From NCBI GenBank assembly GCA_963749535.1, contig CAVVNF010000026.1, forward strand, positions 1 through 64,000: a stretch of 64,000 nt of DNA, read 5' to 3'. Positions 28,922-39,355 of the stretch are shown here, piece after piece. The translations under genes were made by a program, and so were the position numbers. Within the stretch, counting starts at the first letter, position 1. Each line of letters begins with the position of its first letter. The notes below the pieces were generated by a model. That model had not been told where the DNA came from. It was given only the letters and a program-made list of their open reading frames with translations, and made no database searches. This DNA is from Chersky-299 sp963749535. GTDB lineage: Bacteria > Actinomycetota > Thermoleophilia > RBG-16-64-13.

Positions 28922-30384
28922 CCGAGGCCTCCGGCTATGCGTTCGATGACGTCGAGCAGAAGGCGTGGATAAAGACCCAGAAACAGCAGCGCGAGTGACA
29001 GGAAGCCGAGGACCGTGGCCGTTAACGCCCCGATCGGGGGACCGGGAGAGGGCGGGACCGGACCGCCCTGGACTTCTGCCGGTGAAGGCGACGGCTTCCC
29101 GTACATGATCACGATCACTCGCAAGTAGTAGAACAAGCCTACGGTGCTCGTCAGCACCAGCACAACCACAAGTGCCCAGCGGGATGCTCCCGCCCCGGCG
29201 TCAACCAGCAAGAATTTACCGATGAAACCGGCTGTGATCGGGATCCCGGCAAGAGAGAGTAACGCCAAAGTAAAGACCCCCGCCAACCACGGCCTCCGTC
29301 TGCCGAGACCGCGGTAGTCTTCCAGGGACTCGGGCTCGCGGTCTCTCTCGCTGAGCGCCGCGACGACACCGAAGGCCGCCACCATGGTCAGGGAATAGGC
29401 GACTAGATAGAAGGCCACGGCCGTGCGCGCCAAGGCTCCTCCCGCCAGCAAGGCGACCAGCAAGTAGCCCAGATGAGAAATGGACGAGTAGGCCAGAAGC
29501 CTCTTGATATTCTGCTGCATCAGGGCCAGCAGGTTGCCCACGGCCATCGAGGCGAACGCCACCACCGTCAGTATCAGGAAGAACGGGCGACTACCGGCCG
29601 CGTCCATCTGAGCGGCATAGCGAAGCAACAAGGCGAATAGCGCTCCCTTCGACACCGTAGCCACGAAGGCCGCCACGGGAGCCGGGGCCCCCTGGTAGAT
29701 GTCCGGCGTCCACATGTGAAAGGGGACCAGTGCCAGTTTGAACCCTACTCCGGCGAAGATGAGCACGAGACCCGTGGTGTAGAGCGCCTTTTGCAGCCCG
29801 GAGACGCCCACCGCGAATGTCGCCAGGCTCCCGAGGGCCAGACTCCCGGTGACGAAGTAGACCAGCGCCATGCCCAGCACCAGGAAAGCCGCCGTGGTGG
29901 CGGCGAGGACGAGGTACTTCAGCCCCGCCTCCACCGCGCCCGGGCGCCGCGCGGGATATGCAATGAGGCCGTAGAGGGCGACGCTCAGGATTTCGAGACC
30001 CAGGAAGAATGACGCGAAGTGAACGCTGGCGACGAGCGTGCCCGCGCCCAGTGTGGCGATGAGCGTAAGGACGTAGTACTCCGCCCGGTCCCTCTCGGTG
30101 CGTTCGAGGTACCCATAGGACAGGAGCACCACCAGTCCGGCGGTGACGATGACGAGACCAATGAAGAATAGCGCATAGTCGTCCATGCGGAAAAGGATGG
30201 TGGCCCGGCGGTCGTTCGAAGCGGCAACGATCCCGACGGCCACGAGCGACCCCGCGATGCCGGCCAACGTGAGGCCCAGGACGGCCAGATGTGAGCTCCA
30301 GAAGGTGGAGACGAGCATGGTCACCACAGCCGTGCCGCCCAGGACGATGAAAGGGGTCATCGCCAGCACGTGGAGACCGGTCAT
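28918..30384 (-). CDS. nuoN: NADH-quinone oxidoreductase subunit N
   Basis: Antiporter-like membrane subunit of complex I, 488 residues, about 14 helices. Family parts include FKLALVPFHMWTPDIYQGAP and LLAYSSISHLGYLLVA. The start ATG 30384 follows GAGGCGAAG. It is the last gene of the nuo operon and is intact; its stop overlaps the zwf stop. Confidence 0.95.
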   Translation of the reverse strand: MTGLHVLAMTPFIVLGGTAVVTMLVSTFWSSHLAVLGLTLAGIAGSLVAVGIVAASNDRRATILFRMDDYALFFIGLVIVTAGLVVLLSYGYLERTERDRAEYYVLTLIATLGAGTLVASVHFASFFLGLEILSVALYGLIAYPARRPGAVEAGLKYLVLAATTAAFLVLGMALVYFVTGSLALGSLATFAVGVSGLQKALYTTGLVLIFAGVGFKLALVPFHMWTPDIYQGAPAPVAAFVATVSKGALFALLLRYAAQMDAAGSRPFFLILTVVAFASMAVGNLLALMQQNIKRLLAYSSISHLGYLLVALLAGGALARTAVAFYLVAYSLTMVAAFGVVAALSERDREPESLEDYRGLGRRRPWLAGVFTLALLSLAGIPITAGFIGKFLLVDAGAGASRWALVVVLVLTSTVGLFYYLRVIVIMYGKPSPSPAEVQGGPVPPSPGPPIGALTATVLGFLSLALLFLGLYPRLLLDVIERIAGGLG

Positions 30385-30424
30385 CGCTTCGCCTCGACCG
30401 GAGCCGAGCCCGAGGCGACTTTTG

Positions 30425-32104
30425 TCAAGTTCGTTGCTCCCCCCCGAGCGGCACCGCTACGGCACGCGTCCCTTGGGCCGAGATCGTCACAGTCATGGGA
30501 GCCGCCGTCGAAGTCGCGGGGACGGCGAGTTGCTGCAGCGAGTCGACCGTCGGTTTCGCGGTGCGGATGAAGGTCTGCGGATACAAACCCAACCAAAGTA
30601 TGACGATGACGCAAACTGCCATCATCGCTATCTCGCGCGCGGACAGGTCGGGAATTCGGCGGCCCGGGGAGGTCTTCGAAGCTGCGCCCGAGGGGCGTCC
30701 GGCCGCGCGCGGCTGTCGGGTGGACGCCGGACTCGTGTCCGCGCGACTCGGGGCTACCAAACGCGCCGCCTCCGGGCGAGGCGGCCGTGGAAGACCCGTT
30801 GGATCATCCACAGCGCGTAGACGGTCGCCAGGACCAGTCCGACCGACGCGATGATGGCGGCCGGTGGGCTCACCCGGTAGATCCCCAGCAGGATCAAGAA
30901 CTCGGCCACGAAATTCCCCAGCGCGGGCAGACCGAGGGCGGCCATCGCCAGGATCATCGTGCTGCCCCCGAACCGGGGGACCAGCGTCCAGAGACCGCCC
31001 ATGCTTGGTCAGGTCCCGCGTGCCGAGACGTTCCTCCAAGGCGCCCACGATCATGAAGAGGCCGCCCGTGCTGAAAGCGTGACAAACGATCTGCAGGATG
31101 ACTCCCTGCAGAGTCAGCTCGTTCCAGGCGAATATCCCCAAGAGGACGAAGCCCATGTGGCTGATGCTCGTGTAGGCGACGAGTCGTTTGAGGTCTGTCT
31201 GCGCGAAGGCCAACAGCGCGCCGTACAGGATGCCCGCCACGCCCAAGGCCATGCCGACGCTCGCAAAACGGAATGACGCGTGTGGGAAGAGCGGGAACAT
31301 GAAGCGCAGCATCCCGTAGGCTCCCACCTTGATCAGCAGCCCGGCCAGGATCACGCTCCCTGCGGTCGGCGCCTCTGTATGTGCATCCGGCAGCCAGCTA
31401 TGCAACGGGATCGCCGGCAGCTTCACCGCGAAGGCCACGAAGAATCCCAGCATCAGCCAGAAACCCGCCCGCGAGGAGAGGCTGGTGCCAAGAAGCTGGA
31501 GGTAGTCGAAGGTGTAGGTGCCCGTGGCGCGGCCGTGGATGAAGTAGAGCCCGATGATCGCCACGAGCATCAGCAGCCCGGCAGCCTGCGTGTAGATGAA
31601 GAACTTGACAGCCGCCCGCACCCGCCGCTCGTGGCCCCAAAGAGCGATGAGAAAATACAGCGGCACCAGCATCATCTCGAAGAAGAAGTAGAAGAGAACA
31701 AGATCGAGCGCCATGAACACGCCGGCAAGTGCCGCGGCCGCCCACATGAGGTGAAAGTGGAAGAAGCCCACTCGGGCGGTGATCCCCTTCCAGGACGCCA
31801 TCACGGCCAGAGCCGTCAGAACGAACGTCAGCATGAGCATGATGAGACTCAGTCCGTCCACGGCCAGATGAAAGCGGATGTTCAGCTGAGGTATCCACGT
31901 CACGTCGATCTGCGCGAGCCACCTCCCGCTCGGAACCGCGGTCGACCCTGCGAAATGCCGCGCCCATATACCGAGCGTCAGGCCGAACCCGCCCAGAGAC
32001 GCCGCCAGCGCCGTCCAACGAGACCACCGTGGATCCCAGCGGTCAAGGAACCAGGCGAGGAACCCCCCAGCCAAGGGGACGATCACCAGGAGAGCCAGCA
32101 TCAT
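30425..32104 (-). CDS. nuoM: NADH-quinone oxidoreductase subunit M (frameshifted)
   Basis: Antiporter-like proton-pumping subunit of complex I. Start ATG 32104, four-base overlap with the nuoL stop. Conserved parts are KLPAIPLHSWLPDAHTEAPT and LVAYTSISHMGFVLLG. An extra G near 31005 and a compensating loss near 30765 move about 80 residues (GLWTLVPRFGGSTMILAM) into another frame. The C-terminus (AMMAVCVIVILWLGLYPQT) returns to the first frame, with an added hydrophilic tail. Both shifts are in short base runs. Confidence 0.9.
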   Translation of the reverse strand: MMLALLVIVPLAGGFLAWFLDRWDPRWSRWTALAASLGGFGLTLGIWARHFAGSTAVPSGRWLAQIDVTWIPQLNIRFHLAVDGLSLIMLMLTFVLTALAVMASWKGITARVGFFHFHLMWAAAALAGVFMALDLVLFYFFFEMMLVPLYFLIALWGHERRVRAAVKFFIYTQAAGLLMLVAIIGLYFIHGRATGTYTFDYLQLLGTSLSSRAGFWLMLGFFVAFAVKLPAIPLHSWLPDAHTEAPTAGSVILAGLLIKVGAYGMLRFMFPLFPHASFRFASVGMALGVAGILYGALLAFAQTDLKRLVAYTSISHMGFVLLGIFAWNELTLQGVILQIVCHAFSTGGLFMIVGALEERLGTRDLTKHGRSLDAGPPVRGQHDDPGDGRPRSARAGEFRGRVLDPAGDLPGEPTGRHHRVGRTGPGDRLRAVDDPTGLPRPPRPEAARLVAPSRADTSPASTRQPRAAGRPSGAASKTSPGRRIPDLSAREIAMMAVCVIVILWLGLYPQTFIRTAKPTVDSLQQLAVPATSTAAPMTVTISAQGTRAVAVPLGGEQRT

Positions 32105-33998
32105 CGGAGGACCCCCAGCGCGACGAAGACCAGCACTCCCCCGGCGGCCACTGCGACGTAGTAGCGGAGCCGGCCGGTTTGCGTGCGGCTCAGCAGCGCG
32201 CTGAGCTGCCTAGCCGTCCACGCGACGGTCGAGAAGCCGGAGTCGATCACATCGTCCTTGCCCGTCCGGGCCGCCCAAAGGAAGGGCCCGACGAAAGCCA
32301 CATCATAGAGTCGGTCGAATCCCCAGCCGGCGAGCGCCAGCCCTTCCAGCCGCCGCATCGGCGACCAGGAGACCGAGTCGCCGCAACACACCCGAGCCGC
32401 GGGCGAACAGCTGGTACGAGAGGTAGATGCCGGCCAACGACGCGACCGCCACTATCACCTGCGGAGCCGCACTGCCGGCAAAACCGCCGGGCCGAGCCTG
32501 TGGCATCGGCAACGCCGGCCCCAGGAAATCGGTGAAGAGCGACACGCCGCTCCAGTTTTGCGGGAGCTGGATGAACCCTCCGACAACGGCAAGCGCTGCA
32601 AGCGCGCCCACGGGGACCCAGCTCGCCCTCCCGAACCTTAGCCGGGGCAAAGCCTGTCTCTCTTCTCCAAAGAAGACCAAGAACACCAGGCGAAAGGCAT
32701 ACAGCGAGGTGAGAAAGGCCCCGACAACGCCGACGGCCCAGAGCCAGGGCCCGCCCCGCCCGGCCGAGAGCGCGAGCCCGAGGATCAGGTCCTTGCTGTA
32801 GAAGCCGGCCGTCACAACGGGCACTGCGGAGAGGGACGGCCGCGCCGATGAGGAACACCCAGAAGACCGGGCGCAGGCTCCGGCGCAGTCCCCCCATCTT
32901 GAATATGTCGTGCTCCCCGCCCATGGCCTTGATGACGAGGCCGGCGGCCAGGAACAGCAGGGCTTTGAAGAACGCGTGCGTCATGAAGTGGAAGATCGCC
33001 GCCGACCAAGCCCCCACTCCCAGGGCCAGGAACATGTAGCCGATCTGGCTGATGGTGGAATACGCCAGCACTCGCTTGATGTCGCGCTGGGCCAGGGCGC
33101 TCAACCCTCCGTAAATGAGCGTGGCGGCGCCGATGACGGCCACCGTGGTCTTCGCGGCCGGAGCCAGGTCGAAAAGGATGTGCGTGCGCGCTATGAGGTA
33201 GACGCCTGCTGTGACCATGGTGGCGGCGTGGATCAAAGCGCTCACCGGGGTGGGACCGGCCATCGCGTCGGGCAGCCAGGTCTGCAGCGGCAACTGGGCC
33301 GACTTGCCCAGCGCTCCGCCGAGGATCAGAAGCGCGGCGGCCACCGCCACGCCCGAACCGGGCTGCCAGTGCTGCTGCGCCAGCCCCATGGTCTGCTGGA
33401 TGTTCAGCGAGCCGAGACTCCGGAAGATCAGGAGCAGACCCACCGAGGAGAGACGTGTCGCCGATCCGCGTGACGATGAACGCCTTGCGCGCGGCCGCGC
33501 CGTTGGCCGGATCGCGATACCAGAATCCGATCAGCAGATAGCTCGAGAGGCCCACGCCTTCCCATCCCACGAGAAGGAAGAGCAGATTGTCCGCAAGCAG
33601 GAGGATCAGCATCGCCCCGACGAAGAGGTTCATATAGGCGAAGAAGCGTCCGTATCCCTCCTCGCCCTTCATGAACTCCAGCCGAGTAGATCAAGATCAG
33701 GAAGCCGACGACCGCGACCACGGTCATCATGACCACCGAAAGGGGTCGAGATAGAGGGCCACTCGCGGCGCGAACCCGCCGACTTGGAACCAGGTCCACA
33801 GCACCTGGGTAAACGCGTGGCCGGCGGGTGGCGACGCCATGAAGCTGACCGACACGGCGATAGCAACGGCGGCGGCCAGCCCGCCGGCACGGCCCCAACA
33901 TACGCGATAGTCCTGTCGCGCATGCGCCCGCCTCCCAGCGCCAGCGCCAGGAAACTGAGGAGAGGAAGCCCGGGGATGAGCCACAGCAGGTGCAGCAT
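32101..33998 (-). CDS. nuoL: NADH-quinone oxidoreductase subunit L (frameshifted)
   Basis: Largest antiporter-like subunit of complex I, about 630 residues after joining. ATG 33998 is chosen (GAAGGA upstream); a TTG at 34004 overlaps the nuoK stop. Segments lie in several frames: MLHLLWLIPGLPLLSFLALA, TVVAVVGFLILIYSAGV, EGYGRFFAYMNLFVGAMLIL, LPLQTWLPDAMAGPTPVSAL with the proton-channel region IHAATMVTAGVYLIAR, MPVVTAGFYSKDLILGLALS, and the C-terminus FVALGVLR. About six single-base shifts are needed. The TWLPDAMAGPTPVSALIHAA signature is diagnostic. Confidence 0.88.
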
Positions 33999-34000
33999 GA

Positions 34001-34309
34001 TCAATCCTTCAGCTTGTTGGCGGAATCGATGTCGAGGCTGCCGAAACGCCGCCGGAACCGGAGGGCGAGCGCCAGTCCGACGGCGACCTCCGCGGCAGCC
34101 ATAGCCAGGATGAAGATGAACATCACTTGCCCGTCCGCCTGTCCCCAGTGCGAGCCGGCCACCACGAAAGCCAGCCCGGCGGCATTGAGCATGATCTCGA
34201 TGGAAGCAAGCACGAAGATGATGTTCCGCCGCACGAGCACTCCGGTCAGGCCCAGCAAGAAGAGGACCAGAGCGAGGATCAGTCCGTGCTCAACGGGGAT
34301 TGTGGCCAT
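34001..34309 (-). CDS. nuoK: NADH-quinone oxidoreductase subunit K
   Basis: Small membrane subunit of 102 residues and three helices, with the conserved glutamate in IEIMLNAAGLAF. It starts at ATG 34309, overlapping the nuoJ stop (TGATG), and overlaps nuoL at the other end. Intact. Confidence 0.95.
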   Translation of the reverse strand: MATIPVEHGLILALVLFLLGLTGVLVRRNIIFVLASIEIMLNAAGLAFVVAGSHWGQADGQVMFIFILAMAAAEVAVGLALALRFRRRFGSLDIDSANKLKD

Positions 34310-34893
34310 CAGTCCCCACCTTCGGCGGCATTCGAAGTCGCTGCGCCCGCGCCTGCGTTCGCGCCCGGCGCGTTCACGCCCGCTGAGTCCGCGGGGCTTC
34401 GCGGGACGTCTTCGCGCGTCAGGCGGTGGGCCGCCACGAGGCCGGCCAGCAGAAGCATGGACGCCAGCTCAACTCCGAGAAGGTATGGTCCGAAAAGCGA
34501 GACGCCCACCTGCTTTGGAGTCATTGCGGCTGGAGCCGCGGCGGGGATCCCGCCCCGACTCACTACGACCACCAGTTCCACCAGCAAGGCGAGCGAGACC
34601 AGCGCCGGCCCCACCCAGGCCTTCCATCGCAGCCATTCCTTCTCCTGCCGGTCGGCGGCGGGACCGAGATTGAGGAGCATCACAGCGAACAAGAACAGCA
34701 CCATGATGGCCCCGGCGTAGATGATCACCTCGAGCGCGGCGATGAAGGGCGCCCCCAGGACGTAGAAGACCAGCGCGAGGGCCAGCAGTGACACGACCAG
34801 GTAGAGCAGGGCGTGGACGGCCTTCGCCCTCGTGATCACCATCAGTGTGGAGAACACGGCCAGCAGAGCGGCTAGATAGAACAGGACGTTCAT
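34309..34893 (-). CDS. nuoJ: NADH-quinone oxidoreductase subunit J
   Basis: Membrane subunit of complex I, 194 residues. The start ATG 34893 (MNVLFYLAALLAVFSTLMV) is preferred over the longer frame to 35007. The pi-bulge region ALEVIIYAGAIMVLFLFAVM is present. The C-terminal tail is Ala/Gly-rich. It is separated from nuoI by 138 bases. Confidence 0.93.
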   Translation of the reverse strand: MNVLFYLAALLAVFSTLMVITRAKAVHALLYLVVSLLALALVFYVLGAPFIAALEVIIYAGAIMVLFLFAVMLLNLGPAADRQEKEWLRWKAWVGPALVSLALLVELVVVVSRGGIPAAAPAAMTPKQVGVSLFGPYLLGVELASMLLLAGLVAAHRLTREDVPRSPADSAGVNAPGANAGAGAATSNAAEGGD

Positions 34894-35031
34894 CGGCCGG
34901 CCTGACTCGCGAAGTCTGTCACGGCTCCATTCGCGACGCGAGTCAGCCGTTGTGGCGACCGTGGCGGCGGCCGTTGCGACGCCAGGTTCCCAAGCTCTCC
35001 TGGGCATGCACCGGTCGGCCGACCGCGTTCG

Positions 35032-35547
35032 TCACGGCATCAGCCTCCTCAGGTCTGCGGGCGGCTGTTCATCTTCCGCCTCGCCCTTGCCCTTGCCGCC
35101 GATGGCCACGCCGGCAACTCGGTAGAAGTTGTAGTCGTGGTACTTCCCGGTGCCCGAGATGAGCAGATGCTCCTTCTCGTAGACCATACTCGGGCGGTGA
35201 TACTCGGCCATGTCGTAGTCCGGGCTGAGCTGGATGGCGTAGGTGGGGCATGCCTCCTCGCAGAACCCGCAGAAGATGCAGCGGGAGAAGTTGATGCGGA
35301 ACCACTTTGGATAGCGCCTACCCGTCTCGTCCTCGGTGGCTTCGAGAGCGATGCAGTCCACCGGGCATGCGACCGCGCACAGATAGCAGGCCACGCAGCG
35401 CTCCTCCCCGTCTGGATCGCGCGAGAGGATGATGCGGCCTCTATACCTCGGCGGCAAGATCGGGATCTCTTCCGGGAAAAGGACGGTGTCCCTCGGTCTG
35501 AAGGTGTGCCGCAGGATGATCCAAAGCGCTCTGAGTGCACTGAACAT
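35032..35547 (-). CDS. nuoI: NADH-quinone oxidoreductase subunit I
   Basis: Peripheral-arm ferredoxin-like subunit, 171 residues, with two complete 4Fe-4S motifs: CVACYLCAVACP and CIFCGFCEEACP (clusters N6a and N6b). Start ATG 35547 with AGGCAAGG, six bases after the nuoH stop. Intact. Confidence 0.96.
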   Translation of the reverse strand: MFSALRALWIILRHTFRPRDTVLFPEEIPILPPRYRGRIILSRDPDGEERCVACYLCAVACPVDCIALEATEDETGRRYPKWFRINFSRCIFCGFCEEACPTYAIQLSPDYDMAEYHRPSMVYEKEHLLISGTGKYHDYNFYRVAGVAIGGKGKGEAEDEQPPADLRRLMP

Positions 35548-35553
35548 CCTTGC

Positions 35554-36514
35554 CTAGCCACCCTTTCTGACGAGGATGATCGCCGCGGTGGCCATGAGGT
35601 TGGCAAGTCCCAGCGGAAGCATCACCTTCCAGCCAAGAGCCATGAGTTGGTCGTAGCGCACCCGAGGAAGCGACCCGCGCACAAGGATGAAGAAGGCGAC
35701 AAAGAACAGGGTCTTGATCAAGAACCACAACGCAGGCGGCAGCACGGGACCCATCCACCCTCCCAAGAAGAGCACCGTGATCAAAGCGGAGATAAGAGTT
35801 ATCCCCAAGTATTCGCCTATGAAGAAGAGGCCGAACTTCATCGCCGGAGTATTCGGAGTGGTATCCGGCCACCAACTCGCTTTCGGCCTCGGGCAGATCA
35901 AAGGGTATGCGTCGCGTCTCGGCTAGTCCGGCTACCAGGAATCCCGCGAAACCCACGAACTGAGGTCCTATGTACCAAAGGCCTCGTTGCGCCTCGACGA
36001 TGCCGCCCAGGTCGAACGTGCCGGCCATCATGACCACCCCTACCACCGACAGCCCCATGAAGACCTCGTAACCGAGCATCTGCGCCGCCGCCCGAAGTCC
36101 TCCCAACAGGGGGTATTTGCTCCGGGAAGACCAGCCCGCGAGCGCGACGCTATAGACCCCCAGCGACGACATGGCCAGGAAGAACAAGAGGCCGATGTTG
36201 AGATCCTGCACCACGAAGCCCGGCGCAAGGGGAATGACAGTGAAGCTGACAAGCACGCTGCTGACTATGATGGCGGGCGAAAGGACGAAGACCGGCTTGT
36301 CGGCGAACGGCGGGATCCAGTCTTCCTTAAAGAGCAACTTGACCGTGTCTGCCATCACCTGGAGGAGCCCGAGCGGCCCCACCCGGTTCGGTCCGTGCCG
36401 GTCTTGCCACACCGCGAGGAGCTTGCGCTCTCCCCACACCAGCCCTCCGGCGATGATGAGAGGCACCAAGAGCATCACCACAACGTGCACGATGTCCCGG
36501 ACTACCTCAGGCAT
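35554..36514 (-). CDS. nuoH: NADH-quinone oxidoreductase subunit H (frameshifted)
   Basis: Membrane subunit that links the quinone site with the membrane arm, about 320 residues. Conserved parts: GERKLLAVWQDRHGPNRVGP, then AETRRIPFDLPEAESELVAG. One extra G near 35865 shifts the frame; the remainder (MKFGLFFIGEYLGITLISAL) continues to the stop 35554. The start ATG 36514 overlaps the nuoG stop by a few bases. Confidence 0.92.
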
Positions 36515-39346
36515 CTGCGTCCTCTCGGACGATGAGGCGGGCGTAGAACGGTGCCCCCAGCCCCTCGAGTCCGGGCAGTCCCGCCGGGATCGCCGCGACG
36601 TCGTCCGGGAGGGAGTCCATCATCTTGGCCTTCAGCAGACGCACTCCAGCGTCACTCACCATGGTCAAGACCCTGCCATCCTCGACCCCCAGACGCTCCG
36701 CCAGCCCGGAGCCGAGACCCAGGTACGGTTCCGGTGCGCACCCGTGCACGCCCGGCGCCTTCATGCTCAGCTCCTCCGAGCCGAAGATATGGTGCACCGG
36801 CACAACCAGCCATTGGTCGCCGTCTGGACCGTAGGCCACGGGAACGTCCAGGAAATGAGCCGGCCGCTCGACCACCGGAGGTTCGAAGAGCCGCTTACCG
36901 GGATCCCCGCCGCGCAGCGCGCCGCCCACCTCTTCCTGGAATCGATCGAGCGCCTGCGCCGAATTCCAGCCTGGAGCCCAGATATTGCTGACCAGGGCCG
37001 GCGGAGGCTGTCCCTCGAATCCCTCCATCGAGAAAGCGAGCGGCGAGTCGGGGTCGTCGGGAGGTTTCGGCTCGAAGACCGTCTTGTCCGCATGCATGGC
37101 GGTGCGTCCACTGTAACGGTTGGGCTGGCGCGGGATTCTCATGCCCAGCATGCGGAACCCTGCCGGCGGCGCGGCATCCAAGGCAGGCGCGAATATGGGG
37201 AATGCCCGGCAGAGGTCGTTCACCACCTCATCGACGTTCTCCCACCCCGCCGCGACCCACTGTTGGCCTCCCTCACCACCGCCCAGCGCCTGCATGACGT
37301 CGCGGAACCATCGCCAGCTCTCGCGGACATCGCCGCTCGGCACAAAGACCTGATAGAAGCGTTGTGCTCGAGGCTCGCTGTTGATCATGGTCCCGGTGCT
37401 CTCCGCAAAGGTGGCCGCGGGGAGGATGACATCCGCGGCAGCGGTCATACGAGTGTCGGTATGATCGACCACCACCAGATGACGCGCAAAGTTCCAGGAA
37501 CCTCTCCACCTCGGCTTCGCCTGCACGCCGAAAGAGATCGTTCTCGAGCACGATGGCCAGCTCGACGCCGGGGTTGTCGGCGGCCTGGAAGGCCTCGCTC
37601 AGCGGCCTCCCGTCCATCATCCCCAAACCCATGCTGTTGCACTCGGGCACCACGAAGCAGAGCTCGGCAGCCTCTCCCCGTGCGCGCAAAGACCACGCGA
37701 CATTTGCCGCCGCTTTCAGCATCGCCTCGCTCCCGTAGCTGGCGCCGGCTACGACGATGGGCCGCTTGGCCTGCTCTAGGGCCCGAGCGATGGTCTGCGC
37801 CAGAGCGAAGATGTCGCCGGGCAGATCGGGGACGCTCGGAGCGTCGTCGTCGAGCAGGTGGGCGATGGCAAAGCCCAACCGGGCGAGATCGCTGGGAGCG
37901 GCACGATAGACCTGGGCTGCGCACTCGTCGAGCTTGGTCGCCGCTACGCGTGGCCACATACAGCGCACTGGGCTCCTCGTGAACGATCTCCCCCACCGCG
38001 GCATCGTTCCAATCGGGGATCTTGAGTCTGGTCCGTTCCAGGTTGGGGCGTCGGCGGAGCCACTGGCGCAGGGAGTAGTCGAGCATCGGGGCGGTGTTGG
38101 TGACATCTTCACCAAGAATGAGTGTGGCGTCCGCGCGCTCAAGCTCGCGGAGCGAAGAGCTGCGCGACGGTCCCGTGCGCAGTATGTCGACCATGAGGCG
38201 GACCAAACGGGCCTCCTGATCCGACATGCCGCAGAAGAAGTTATCCGGACCGACAAGAGCGCGAAGAGCGAAGTTGGCTTCGAGTGAGGCCCGCGGCGAA
38301 CCTATGCCCACCACGCGCCCTCCGGACTGAACGGCCGAGCGGATCAAGTCCGCGACGTGAGAGACCGCCTCCTCGGGCGAGACGGTCTGAGAGCCGCCTA
38401 TCGCCGGCGGGGGCGCGGCGGTCCGAGCGCTCCCGGTCGCCGGCCAGGGCGCGGCGGTGTGCGTACTCGCGAGCGCGGGGCCGGCCTGCTTCGCGACCGT
38501 CACCGAGCGGGGGCGCGACTCAGCGTTCACGAATTCGTACCCGAAGCGGCCCCGATCGCAGATGAAGTAGCCGTTGACGTGGCCGTTGTAGCGGCTGCGC
38601 ACCCGGCGGAGAATCCCGTAGCGCTCGCCCGGTATCGTGTTGCACCCGAGTCCGCAATGGACGCACACGGAAGGCGCGGTCTGCAGGTCCCATTTGCGGG
38701 TGTAGTGGGTCTTGAAGGTCTTGTCCGTGAACACCCCGGTGGGACACACCTCCACGAGATTCCCACTGAATTCGCTCTCGAGCTTCCCGTCCTCGTGACG
38801 TCCGAAATAGACCTCGTTCCGCGTGCCGAGAGCCACCAGGTCGTGTCCGCCGGCGTAATCCTCGTAGAAGCGCACGCAGCGATAGCACTGGATGCAGCGA
38901 TTCATCTCATGGTTGACGAAGGGGCCCAAGTCCTGATTGCGGAAGGTGCGCTTGGGGAAGTCGTACCGGCGGTAGACATGGCCGGTCATCACCGTCATGT
39001 CCTGAAGGTGGCACTCGCCACCCTCGTCGCAGACCGGGCAGTCATGGGGGTGGCTGGCCATCAACCACTCTGCCACGCCTTTGCGGAAGGCCTTCGCCTC
39101 GGGGTCCTCGATGGAGATGCGGACGCCGTCGTCCGCCGGCGTAAGGCAGGCCATCACGATCTGGCCCTTGGTGTCGGTCTCGTCTTTGAACTGCTTGACG
39201 GCACACTGGCGGCACGCCCCCACCGATCCCATAGCTGGGTGCCAGCAGAAAAAGGGGAGGTCGAACCCGAGGGTCAGGCACGCGGCCAACAAGTTCTGGT
39301 CGGGAGCCACCTCGTACGCCTGATTGTCCACGTAGATGGTCGGCAC
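36507..39346 (-). CDS. nuoG: NADH-quinone oxidoreductase subunit G (frameshifted)
   Basis: Large peripheral subunit of complex I, about 945 residues. The N-terminus has a 2Fe-2S domain (GACRQCAVK), the HxxxCxxCxxxxC site (HPHDCPVCDEGGECHLQD) and a 4Fe-4S pair (CIQCYRCVRFYED). A molybdopterin-like domain follows with its own cysteines (CVHCGLGCNTIPGERYG). An indel near 37955 and another near 37500 shift the frame. Later parts are LVVVDHTDTRMTAAADVILP and PAATFAESTGTMINSEPRAQ. The start ATG 39346 is close behind nuoF. An Ala/Pro-rich linker near residue 300 is unusual. It may be longer than typical NuoG. Confidence 0.9.
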
Positions 39347-39355
39347 TGCTCTCCC

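Noticed and set aside
31280..32161. A 293-residue plus-strand open frame.
   Set aside because: Antisense to nuoM, with strongly biased composition and no recognisable domain.
30425..33998. Programmed frameshifting in nuoL and nuoM.
   Set aside because: Shifts are many, at different contexts, and also occur in unrelated genes, so error or decay is simpler.
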